NCBI GenBank assembly: GCA_033720975.1
Contig: JAWWBL010000023.1
Location: 1-21,789, forward strand
Direction of reading: 5' to 3'
Length of the DNA stretch: 21,789 nt
Origin: JAWWBL01 sp033720975
Lineage (GTDB): Bacteria; Actinomycetota; Acidimicrobiia; Spongiisociales; ZC4RG35
In this document: one piece after another, positions 1-6,272 of the stretch
How positions within the stretch are numbered: position 1 is the first letter of the stretch
Layout: every line of letters begins with the position of its first letter
Notes under the pieces: model-generated
What the model was told of the DNA's origin: nothing
What the model saw: only the letters and a program-made list of their open reading frames with translations
The model's database searches: none
Made by a program: the position numbers and the translations under genes

Positions 1-270
1 AGCCGCGATGAAGCTCATGGCGCCGATAGAGGTCAGATAGATGGCAACCCATCTTGCTTCTCGCTCCTCGGCAAAGACGGCGTCCGGGAATGATCCGCCA
101 AGGTCACCGGCGGTCGTCCCGAGCGCCTCGGCCAGGTTGTCGACTAGAGCCCCGGGACCGGCACCAAACCAAGCGATGCCATTGAGCAGGTACAGACCAC
201 TCACCAACATGAGCAGTACCCAACCGAGCTTGGCGAGTCTGGTCTGAATTGGAGCCTCAGCTTCGGGCAT
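1..270 (-). CDS. Membrane protein of unknown function, N-terminal part (cut by window edge)
   Basis: An open frame runs on the minus strand from an ATG at 268-270 to the left edge, giving 90 residues with no stop. The start is supported by a strong purine-rich ribosome site (AGGAAGGGAG) a few bases upstream. The protein begins MPEAEAPIQ, then has a hydrophobic segment at about residues 16-36 (LGWVLLMLVSGLYLLNGIAW). A non-membrane stretch with acidic residues follows (about 40-72), and a second hydrophobic segment begins near residue 74 (WVAIYLTSIGAMSF). This suggests a small multi-pass membrane protein with an extracytoplasmic loop. I do not recognise the family, and the C-terminus is outside the window. 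It is the only gene at the left end with a clear Shine-Dalgarno, whereas its neighbours look leaderless. Confidence 0.7.
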   Translation of the reverse strand, partial: MPEAEAPIQTRLAKLGWVLLMLVSGLYLLNGIAWFGAGPGALVDNLAEALGTTAGDLGGSFPDAVFAEEREARWVAIYLTSIGAMSFIAA

Positions 271-459
271 TGTTTCTCCCTTCCTGTTGTGGACCAAAAG
301 ACCAATCAAACAATCGAGGCGATACAAGCCGAGACGGGCCGAGCGGCAGAGCGCAACTTCGCATTCTTCGATCTCTGATTGTCACCCCGTGAACCCTACG
401 CACCTGAAACCTGTTGCCGCACGGTCCGAAAGACGGATGCGGAGCGTGAGGGAGAGACC

Positions 460-480
460 GATTCCGTGGCAACCGGAATC
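460..480 (-). terminator. Hairpin just after nth stop, candidate terminator
   Basis: Perfect inverted repeat GATTCCG / CGGAATC (7 bp stem, 7 nt loop) starting three bases after the nth stop codon. On the minus strand it is followed by GGTCTCTCCCTC rather than a U-run, so it would be a U-poor actinobacterial-type terminator or an mRNA 3'-end stabiliser. The rest of the 271-483 gap holds the upstream region of the left-edge gene, and I see no further gene or riboswitch in it. Confidence 0.35.
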
Positions 481-483
481 GCA

Positions 484-1179
484 TCACCCCTCTGAACCGA
501 CACCCACCCGTTCATGGCGGCCCGGCCACTCGCAGAGTGAAAACAACTCGCACGCCCCACAGGCCGGGAACCGGGCGTCACAGACGTCCCTGCCGAACTG
601 AATGAAGCGCATCGAAAGGCCCGACCAAGTGGCCACGGGATAGAGCGCCATGAGGTCCCGCTCAATCTTGACCGGGTCGCTTTCTCTGGTCAGGCCGAGC
701 TTGCGGGTGACACGTCTCACATGGGTGTCGACCGCGATGGCCGGCACTCCCCATGCCTCGGCCAGCACGACCGACGCCGTCTTGCGGCCCACGCCCCGCA
801 GCTTGATCAATTCGTCGATGTCGGCAGGAACCTCCCCTCCGTAGAGCTCGACGAGATCCAGAGACAGCTCGATGATCGCTCTCGTCTTCTGACGGTAGAA
901 GCCAGTCGAGTACACGAGTGCTTCCACGTCCTCGGGACGGGCTTCGGCAAGCGACTCAGCATCGGGATAACGATCGAACAACTCTGGAGCCACTCTGTTG
1001 ACGTTCTCATCGGTGGTCTGGGCCGACAGCACCGTTACGACTAGAAGCTCCCACGGGCTCCGGTAGTCGAGGGCGGTGCCAATCTTCGGATATCGGGCCA
1101 CGAGCCGATTGAGCACCGCTCTCGCCTTCCCTCGCTCAGCGGGCGTAGGGCTCGTTCCGTTCGCTTTGCGTCCCGGCAT
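484..1179 (-). CDS. nth: Endonuclease III (DNA glycosylase/AP lyase)
   Basis: 231 residues, the usual size. This base-excision repair enzyme removes oxidised pyrimidines and cleaves the AP site by beta-elimination. The helix-hairpin-helix is at about residues 125-142 (LRGVGRKTASVVL), with catalytic Lys133. The catalytic Asp151 lies in the AVDTHVRR motif. The C-terminal 4Fe-4S cluster is complete, with Cys200, 207, 210 and 216 in C-x6-C-x2-C-x5-C spacing. The N-terminal ~18 residues are basic and poorly conserved. The ATG at 1177-1179 lacks a Shine-Dalgarno, but a TACTGT box sits 8 nt upstream, consistent with a leaderless mRNA. It is divergent from the EamA gene, with only 40 bp between start codons. 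It is probably monocistronic, because a hairpin follows the stop. Family assignment is secure. Confidence 0.96.
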   Translation of the reverse strand: MPGRKANGTSPTPAERGKARAVLNRLVARYPKIGTALDYRSPWELLVVTVLSAQTTDENVNRVAPELFDRYPDAESLAEARPEDVEALVYSTGFYRQKTRAIIELSLDLVELYGGEVPADIDELIKLRGVGRKTASVVLAEAWGVPAIAVDTHVRRVTRKLGLTRESDPVKIERDLMALYPVATWSGLSMRFIQFGRDVCDARFPACGACELFSLCEWPGRHERVGVGSEG

Positions 1180-1187
1180 GTAGGGGC

Positions 1188-1193
1188 ACAGTA
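1188..1193 (-). promoter_or_regulatory. Putative leaderless -10 box of nth (TACTGT)
   Basis: TACTGT lies 8 nt upstream of the nth ATG and matches the actinobacterial TANNNT -10 pattern at a spacing that would start the transcript at or near the start codon. No clear -35 hexamer is visible. It lies back to back with the eamA box. Confidence 0.45.
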
Positions 1194-1204
1194 TCGGCCG
1201 GCTC

Positions 1205-1210
1205 TAGGCT
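1205..1210 (+). promoter_or_regulatory. Putative leaderless -10 box of the EamA gene (TAGGCT)
   Basis: TAGGCT lies 9 nt upstream of the ATG at 1220, and no Shine-Dalgarno is present. The whole divergent nth/eamA control region is therefore only 40 bp. Confidence 0.4.
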
Positions 1211-1219
1211 CCCCGCCCG

Positions 1220-2104
1220 ATGTCGATCTCCGCCAACACTCGAGCCGTACTCGCCCTGTTGGCGGCCTCCTTTCTCTTCGGGGCAACATTCGTGGTGATC
1301 AAGACTGCCCTTGACGACATCGGGTCACTGTCGCTGGTTGCCTGGCGGTTTCTGATCGGCGCGATAGTCCTAGCCTTGCTTGCGGTGCCCCGGGGAAGGG
1401 CCCTCTGGTATCACGGTGGCATCGCCGGCTTGGCCCTTTTCGCCGGTTACGCCTTCCAGACAGCGGGGCTCGTGGAGACCACCGCGTCCAATTCGGCGCT
1501 CATCACCGGCCTCTATGTCGTGATAACACCGTTTCTCTCAGCGGCGTTCAACCGGAGGTCTCCCAGCAGGTGGGTGGTCGTGGCGGCCGCGGGATCATTC
1601 GTGGGTCTCGTGCTCCTGACTGAGACGGAGGGGCTGAGCCTGCAGGGTGGCGACCTGCTGACCCTGGGTTGCGCAGTCTCGTTCGCCTTTCACATCGTCG
1701 CCTTGGCTCGGTACGCCCCACACCACCCGGTCGTCCCTTTCACTGCAGTCCAACTCGGTGTCACCGCGCTGCTCGCGTTCGTCGCTGCTTTTGCCGTCGA
1801 GGGCATATCGGTTCCTGCCCGGTCGGTGTGGGGCGCGCTGATCATGACCGGTATCGGGGTCAGCGTGCTGGCGTTCCTTCTCCAGGTCTGGGCTCAGACG
1901 GTGATCGGCGCCAGCACGGCAGCGGTGATCCTCGGGGCGGAGCCCGCCTTTGGTGTGGCCACTGCCTGGGTGGTGCTCGGCGAGACTTTGGACGCCAAAG
2001 GCTGGATCGGAGCCGCCCTCATCTTTGCCGCGATTCTCGTGGTCGTCACTCTTCAGCGCGATCAGTCGTTCAAACAGGCGGAGGCGGTCACCCCTGCTCA
2101 CTGA
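1220..2104 (+). CDS. EamA/DMT-superfamily transporter (RhaT/YdcZ-like permease)
   Basis: 294 residues, the standard length of a 10-TM drug/metabolite transporter. Two EamA repeats are seen, about residues 8-137 and 148-285, each with about five hydrophobic helices. Typical family features are the N-terminal segment SFLFGATFVVIKTAL, the W-R-F-L-I-G motif of helix 2, and the pair of motifs SNSALITGLYVVITP and ILGAEPAFGVATAWVVLGE, where each half contains the conserved proline-bearing helix. Substrate cannot be told from sequence; members export or import amino acids, sugars, purines or drugs. It is likely monocistronic and leaderless, with its start confirmed by the TAGGCT box. Its 3' end overlaps the convergent small membrane gene by 17 bp. 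Confidence 0.92.
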   Translation: MSISANTRAVLALLAASFLFGATFVVIKTALDDIGSLSLVAWRFLIGAIVLALLAVPRGRALWYHGGIAGLALFAGYAFQTAGLVETTASNSALITGLYVVITPFLSAAFNRRSPSRWVVVAAAGSFVGLVLLTETEGLSLQGGDLLTLGCAVSFAFHIVALARYAPHHPVVPFTAVQLGVTALLAFVAAFAVEGISVPARSVWGALIMTGIGVSVLAFLLQVWAQTVIGASTAAVILGAEPAFGVATAWVVLGETLDAKGWIGAALIFAAILVVVTLQRDQSFKQAEAVTPAH

Positions 2105-2375
2105 GCGTCGTGCGCGAGTCGTCTTCGAGGCGCCTTGCCAGCTTCATGAGCACTCGGAACCCAAGGACCAACGCGAACAGGGCCGAAGCCATCATCAGCG
2201 CCAGTTCGGGACCCGCCGAGTACGGCCGGTGACAACCCTCGATCCCGCCGGCGCAAAGCCCGTAGCCAGTGCCACCCGCGAGGAGGTCCACGAGGACGAG
2301 CAAGGGCACAGCAGCTATGCCTATGGCGGCCAGCGCCATGAGAACCCCGGCAACTCGTATCAGCAACACGGCCAT
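2088..2375 (-). CDS. Small two-helix membrane protein, unknown function
   Basis: 95 residues from the ATG at 2373-2375. The open frame extends further upstream into the antisense of the next gene, but this ATG is preceded at 9 nt by a TACCGT box, so I take it as the start. Helix 1 spans about residues 2-32 (LLIRVAGVLMALAAIGIAAV). A short loop follows with two cysteines and a Gly-rich CAGGIEGC motif, then HRPYSAGPELA, then helix 2 at about 57-75. The tail is basic then acidic (KLARRLEDDS). The two loop cysteines could form an extracytoplasmic disulphide (inference). It lies tail to tail with the EamA gene and divergent from the ThyX-like gene. I do not recognise the family. The patterned loop and the promoter support a real gene. 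Confidence 0.68.
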   Translation of the reverse strand: MAVLLIRVAGVLMALAAIGIAAVPLLVLVDLLAGGTGYGLCAGGIEGCHRPYSAGPELALMMASALFALVLGFRVLMKLARRLEDDSRTTLSEQG

Positions 2376-2384
2376 ACAACGAAC

Positions 2385-2390
2385 ACGGTA
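2385..2390 (-). promoter_or_regulatory. Putative leaderless -10 box of the 95-aa membrane protein gene (TACCGT)
   Basis: TACCGT lies 9 nt upstream of the ATG at 2375. The same hexamer precedes the rhomboid gene. This box decides between several in-frame ATGs (2444, 2429, 2375) in favour of the last. Confidence 0.45.
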
Positions 2391-2493
2391 CCGCTCCCGG
2401 TTTCCCACACCATGGATCCACGAACGCATCGCCAACCTTGACATCACGATTGCTCTCTGTTGCTGACGCGACTCACCGGTGCGCGGTCGGTCA

Positions 2494-2499
2494 TACAAT
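2494..2499 (+). promoter_or_regulatory. Putative leaderless -10 box of the ThyX-like gene (TACAAT)
   Basis: TACAAT, the best -10 match in the window, lies 9 nt before GTG 2509. It falls inside the longer open frame that begins at GTG 2479, which argues that the upstream GTG is not used. Confidence 0.55.
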
Positions 2500-2508
2500 C
2501 GACCTTCA

Positions 2509-4134
2509 GTGCCCGAGTACCACCAGGAGTCGTTCACCCCAGAGGAAGTCCAGGTCCTCGAGAGGTTCTTCACCAACTCGGACCTTCCCGTCTTTGCACT
2601 CATCAATCTTCCCGAGGTGGTCAAGGGAGCGCTTTTCGCCAGGTACTCGCGCTCCCCCAAGTCACTCCGCCGGCTGTTCCTCGATGAGTTCGTCGCCGAC
2701 CCGGAGACCGGGATAGAGGCAATCGCCACGGCAGGCGCGGACCCGATGGTGGCCACAAAGCGGGCCGAACAGCTCTACAAGCGGGTGTTCTTCGACTACG
2801 GCGACGACTCGGTAGCCCAATTGGGAGGAGCTCACCTCGCGTGTGAGCAGGCCTCGAACCTTCTCACCAAGGTACTCGAATGGGGACGTCTGGCCGCCTA
2901 CCTGGAGCAATCCACTCGTTACATCAGATACGACGCCAGACTCGGTGACGACTACCGATACCTAGTCCCCGACGAGATAGCCCGATCTCGGTTCGCCGGG
3001 GGCTACCGCGCTCACATGGAGAGGGTCTTCGACACCTACGCGGAGATGGTTGCCTCGATGACCGACCTGTTTGCCGGCCTTCATCCCAAAGAGCCCTCCG
3101 ATCCCGATTGGGTGTGGAAGGCCACCATAAGGGCCAAGGCGTGCGACACCGTCCGAGGCCTGCTTCCAATTGCGACGACATCGAACGTGGGGATCTATGC
3201 CACGGGCCAGGCCTACGAGATGGCTCTGGTGCGGATGCAGTCGAGTCCCCTGGAGGAGGTCCGTGGCTACGGGGAGATGATGCTCACCGAGCTCCGCAAG
3301 GTCATCCCATCTTTCCTGACCAGGGTCGACCTCGAGGACCGAGGTGTCAGGTGGTCCCAGTACCTGCAGGACGTTAGGGAGCGTTTGGAAAGACAGGGCG
3401 AGGAGTTGGCGCCTCCCGATGACGAGGGCCCTTCCGTCACCCTCACCGATTGGGACCCCCTCGCAGAGACGAAGATCGTGGCTGCAGCCCTGTACGCGGT
3501 GTCGGAGCTCCCCGACCACCGGCTTCTCTCGATCGCCCAGCAGATGACATCGGAGGAGAGAGCAGCGGTCGTCGCCGACATGGTGGGCGAAAGAGGCAAT
3601 CGACGCCACAAGCCGGGCAGGGCGATGGAGCGCACCACCTACCGATTCGACGTCAAGTGTGACATCGGAGCCTTCCGGGACCTCCAGCGGCACCGGCTGA
3701 TGACCCTCGAATGGCAGAGGTATTCGACACGCCTCGGCTACGACCTGCCGCCGCAGATCGAGGATCGCGGCCTGGCCGGGCAATGGTCGAGCCTCATGGA
3801 CGAGGCAGCGGTCCTCTACGAGGAGCTACGCGACGAGCTTGGTCCCGATGTCGCCCAGTACGTGGTCCCGTTCGCCTTCAACATCCGTTTCGTGATGGAG
3901 ATGAACCCGCGTCAAGCGTTCCACCTCATAGAGCTGCGCAGCCAGCCGGCGGGTCACCCGGCATACCGGGCAGTTGCCCACGAGATGCATGCCGCGATCC
4001 GAGAGACTGCCGGCCACCGGCTCATCGCAGACTCGATGAGCTATGTCGACTTCTCCGATGTCGATCTGGAACGTCTCGACAGTGAGCGACAAGCTCAGAG
4101 ACGACGTGAGGCCGCGGGAGCCAAAGGTGCCTGA
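2509..4134 (+). CDS. ThyX-like protein with two tandem FAD-dependent thymidylate synthase-like halves
   Basis: 541 residues from GTG 2509, about twice the length of a normal ThyX (220-250 aa). ThyX makes dTMP from dUMP using FAD, NADPH and methylene-tetrahydrofolate, usually as a homotetramer. The N-terminal half (about 90-275) has GDDSVAQLGGAHL, then EQSTRYIRY, then a LLPIATTSNVGIYATGQA helix. The C-terminal half (about 325-515) has NRRHKPGRAMERT, then RHRLMTLEWQRYSTR, then YVVPFAFNIRFVMEMNPRQAFHLIELRSQ. These follow the order of ThyX elements: a GH.S/FEH-like region, RHR-x7-S, and the dUMP-binding LP...T.N.R...HF..LR helix. RHR (394-396) is present only in the C-terminal half, and the residue seven further on is Arg404, not the usual Ser. 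The fold assignment is good; catalytic activity as thymidylate synthase is uncertain. It is probably transcribed alone, because the next gene has its own promoter-like box. Confidence 0.8.
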   Translation: MPEYHQESFTPEEVQVLERFFTNSDLPVFALINLPEVVKGALFARYSRSPKSLRRLFLDEFVADPETGIEAIATAGADPMVATKRAEQLYKRVFFDYGDDSVAQLGGAHLACEQASNLLTKVLEWGRLAAYLEQSTRYIRYDARLGDDYRYLVPDEIARSRFAGGYRAHMERVFDTYAEMVASMTDLFAGLHPKEPSDPDWVWKATIRAKACDTVRGLLPIATTSNVGIYATGQAYEMALVRMQSSPLEEVRGYGEMMLTELRKVIPSFLTRVDLEDRGVRWSQYLQDVRERLERQGEELAPPDDEGPSVTLTDWDPLAETKIVAAALYAVSELPDHRLLSIAQQMTSEERAAVVADMVGERGNRRHKPGRAMERTTYRFDVKCDIGAFRDLQRHRLMTLEWQRYSTRLGYDLPPQIEDRGLAGQWSSLMDEAAVLYEELRDELGPDVAQYVVPFAFNIRFVMEMNPRQAFHLIELRSQPAGHPAYRAVAHEMHAAIRETAGHRLIADSMSYVDFSDVDLERLDSERQAQRRREAAGAKGA

Positions 4135-4148
4135 GCAGCCAGATTGTC

Positions 4149-4154
4149 TAACGT
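4149..4154 (+). promoter_or_regulatory. Putative leaderless -10 box of the 73-aa gene (TAACGT)
   Basis: TAACGT lies 7 nt before ATG 4162 in the 27-base gap after the ThyX-like gene. It decides for ATG 4162 over the in-frame TTG 4144, and would drive the 73-aa gene and the two ArsA genes. Confidence 0.45.
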
Positions 4155-4161
4155 CTTTGCC

Positions 4162-4383
4162 ATGGCCGATTTCGACGTAGACGCGATGATCGAAAGATTC
4201 CGGGAGCGTGCGGAGGCCGTTCGAAACCGCCCTCTCCCTCCGGTTGCGGGGGCTGAGCGACAGAAGTTCATCTCTCAGGCCCAAACGGACTACACCGACT
4301 TCGCCTTGATCGGCGGAGCGGATTGGTCTGTCGAGGAGGATCGACTGGTATTACGGATACCCCTCGGCGGGTCGGGCGACTGA
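4162..4383 (+). CDS. 73-aa protein of unknown function heading the ArsA-pair operon
   Basis: A soluble 73-residue protein starting MADFDVDAM. The first ~22 residues (IERFRERAEAVRNR) look like a charged amphipathic helix. A PLPPVAG linker and a second helix with Gln/Asp (RQKFISQAQTDYTDF) follow, ending in a likely beta hairpin (ADWSVEEDRLVLRIPLG). There are no cysteines, no membrane segment and no known catalytic motif. I do not recognise the family. It ends 11 bases before the GTG of the first ArsA-like ATPase, so it is very probably cotranscribed. Some actinobacteria carry a small gene of another type just upstream of the paired ATPases (from memory, Rv3678A before Rv3679), so a role tied to that complex is possible but only inferred. 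Codon use resembles its neighbours, and its own TAACGT box supports reality. Confidence 0.65.
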   Translation: MADFDVDAMIERFRERAEAVRNRPLPPVAGAERQKFISQAQTDYTDFALIGGADWSVEEDRLVLRIPLGGSGD

Positions 4384-4394
4384 CCAGCCGACGC

Positions 4395-5240
4395 GTGCTC
4401 GACAAGCGCCTGGTAGTCGTCTCGGGAAAGGGCGGCGTCGGCAAGTCTGCCGTCACGGCTGGGCTCGCCCTCCTCGCCCAGCGAAACGGCCTCCGTGTAC
4501 TTGCGGTCGAGACTGGAGCACCAGGAGGCCTTTCTGCCCACTTCGGCACCGGGCCACTGGGATTCAAGGAACGAGAGATTGCTCCTGGGCTACATGCGCT
4601 CCACGTCGTGCGCTCCGAGGCACTCCTCGAGTACCTGAGCCTGCAATTGCGCCTACCCGGGATGGGACGATTCGGCGCAGTTGCCCGTGCCTTCGACGCT
4701 CTAGCCACCGCAGCGCCAGCTGTTCGGGAGATAATCACCATCGGCAAGATCCTCTGGGAGGTGAGGGAAGACAGGTGGGACCTCGTGCTGGCAGACGCCC
4801 CACCGACAGGTCAGATCGGCTCGTACCTGCGCGCCCCCGCCAGCATCACAGAGCTGGTTCCGACGGGGCGGATTCGGGAACAAGCGGAGTGGATGCGTGC
4901 CATCCTCGCCGACGAGGCCACTACCGGCACGCTGATCGTCACCATCCCCGAAGAGCTTCCCACGACCGAGACCAAGGAGACTCTCGCCTGGCTCCAGTCC
5001 AAGGCCCTCGTACCCGAGCCGCTCGTCGTCGCAAACCGGGTGCTTCCTGAGATCGAAAGTGATGCCACCATTCCCGGCCCTGTCGGGGAGATGGCCGAGC
5101 TCCACCGATCGGTATGGTCCCAGCAACGCTTCTGGCTCAGCGAACTGCCACCCGCCATTGAGTTGCCCTACATGTTCGGCTTGTTCACCCCTTCGGAGGT
5201 GGCGGCGCAGATGGCGGACCACCTGGAGAGACTGGCGTGA
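4395..5240 (+). CDS. ArsA/Get3-family ATPase, first subunit of a pair (Rv3679-like)
   Basis: 281 residues from GTG 4395. The frame is open back to TTG 4323, but that would overlap the 73-aa gene and add a non-homologous extension. The deviant Walker A is SGKGGVGKS at residues 10-18, including the signature Lys12 that reaches across the dimer. Switch II is LADAPPTGQIGSYL at about 136-149. Switch I reads ETGAPGG rather than the usual DPA.H, so the catalytic Asp of ArsA/Get3 appears to be missing. Helical segments LLEYLSLQLRLPG and ELVPTGRIREQAEWM match my memory of the mycobacterial Rv3679 group. Such pairs are thought to form cytosolic heterodimers handling membrane-protein clients or envelope functions; arsenite export is unlikely because no ArsB or metal-binding cysteines are present. 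Its stop overlaps the next start by four bases (GTGA). Confidence 0.86.
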   Translation: MLDKRLVVVSGKGGVGKSAVTAGLALLAQRNGLRVLAVETGAPGGLSAHFGTGPLGFKEREIAPGLHALHVVRSEALLEYLSLQLRLPGMGRFGAVARAFDALATAAPAVREIITIGKILWEVREDRWDLVLADAPPTGQIGSYLRAPASITELVPTGRIREQAEWMRAILADEATTGTLIVTIPEELPTTETKETLAWLQSKALVPEPLVVANRVLPEIESDATIPGPVGEMAELHRSVWSQQRFWLSELPPAIELPYMFGLFTPSEVAAQMADHLERLA

Positions 5241-6268
5241 CGAGAACCGTGTTGATAGCGGGAGCAGGGGGTGTCGGCAAGACCACGGTTGCGGCGGCTG
5301 CAGCCGTAAGTGCCGCCCGAGCCGGTCTACGCACTCTGGTTGTCACCGTCGACCCAGCACGGAGGCTCGCCTCTGCGCTCGGTCTGGGCAATCTGGGAGA
5401 CGAGCCGCAACCTCATGAAGACGAGCCCCTCCTCTGGGCAGCCATGCTCGATGCCTCGGCTTCCTGGCGGGCGGTGGCGGAGAGGCATGCGCAACCCGAA
5501 GTCGCGGCCCGACTGGTCGACAACGAGTTCTTTGCAGCTGCTTCCGAGCATTTCCCGGCATCACAGTCCTATGCAGCGGCCGACCAGGCAGCCACGTTCG
5601 TTCAGGCAAGAGCCTGGGATCTGGTGGTCGTCGACACTCCTCCGTCGGCGGGCGGCATCGACTTCTTCGCTGCTCCTGCGCAGATGGCAGACCTGGTGGG
5701 TGGGCGGCTGCTTCGCTGGATAACCGGCGGCTCGCTCCCCGGACGGAGGTTCTTCTACGACCGGGCAGCACGACCAGTGCTGCGCTTAGCCGACAGCGTC
5801 TTGGGCTCCGACCTGTTGTCACGAGTGGCGGAGTTCCTTGTCGACCTGAGGACCACCTACGACGGAGTCACCCAGCGGGGCCGGGAAATCGAACGAGTCA
5901 TTGGTGGGGCTTCCATACTGGTGGTGACCACCGCGGAGCCGGCCCCAGTGGCAGAGGCGGTCCGCTTCTTCAGGGAACTGCCCGGTATCGCTACTCGACC
6001 CGCCGCTGTGGTCTTCAATCGCTCCCTGCCAATCAGCTGGGTGGACCCCAAGATCCCGAGCGGCGCACCAGCGGAGCTGGTCGCCAACGCCGAAAGGTGG
6101 GGCGCGGAGACCGTACGCCAGGCTGATGTCCGCGCCGGGTTCGCCGCGAGATATGGGGCCCGTGTGGCAACGCTCCCCTGGTCACCCCTCGCGCCCACCG
6201 ACCTCGAGGGCCTCGCAAGGCTCATCGATGATGCCGAAGGGCTCCCCTCAGATCTCTTCGAGCGATAA
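5237..6268 (+). CDS. ArsA/Get3-family ATPase, second subunit of a pair (Rv3680-like)
   Basis: 343 residues from GTG 5237, overlapping the previous stop by GTGA. Walker A is AGAGGVGKTT at residues 8-17, where the signature lysine of the KGGVGKT motif is Ala10. Switch I VDPARRLASALGL (about 38-50) keeps the Asp-Pro pair, and switch II VVDTPPSAGGIDFF is at about 131-144. The two subunits are thus complementary: the first has the signature Lys but no switch-I Asp, and the second has the Asp but no signature Lys. This suggests an obligate heterodimer with composite ATP sites (inference). The region between the switches (FFAAASEHFPASQSYAAADQ) resembles the client/effector part of the Rv3680 family. 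The gene ends 4 bp from the dnaE stop on the other strand. Confidence 0.88.
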   Translation: MTRTVLIAGAGGVGKTTVAAAAAVSAARAGLRTLVVTVDPARRLASALGLGNLGDEPQPHEDEPLLWAAMLDASASWRAVAERHAQPEVAARLVDNEFFAAASEHFPASQSYAAADQAATFVQARAWDLVVVDTPPSAGGIDFFAAPAQMADLVGGRLLRWITGGSLPGRRFFYDRAARPVLRLADSVLGSDLLSRVAEFLVDLRTTYDGVTQRGREIERVIGGASILVVTTAEPAPVAEAVRFFRELPGIATRPAAVVFNRSLPISWVDPKIPSGAPAELVANAERWGAETVRQADVRAGFAARYGARVATLPWSPLAPTDLEGLARLIDDAEGLPSDLFER

Positions 6269-6272
6269 AGGC

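Noticed and set aside
271..483. Possible riboswitch in the gap before the left-edge membrane gene
   Set aside because: I compared it by eye with glycine, cobalamin, c-di-GMP and c-di-AMP consensus cores and found no convincing match; only one hairpin (460-480) stands out.
2962..3783. 273-codon open frame antisense to the ThyX-like gene
   Set aside because: It lies wholly within a gene with clear protein homology on the other strand; long antisense frames are common in GC-rich DNA, and its translation has no recognisable motif.
4395..6268. Arsenite resistance module
   Set aside because: No arsB, arsR or arsD neighbours and no metal-binding cysteines in the ATPases; they fit the Rv3679/Rv3680-type pair instead.
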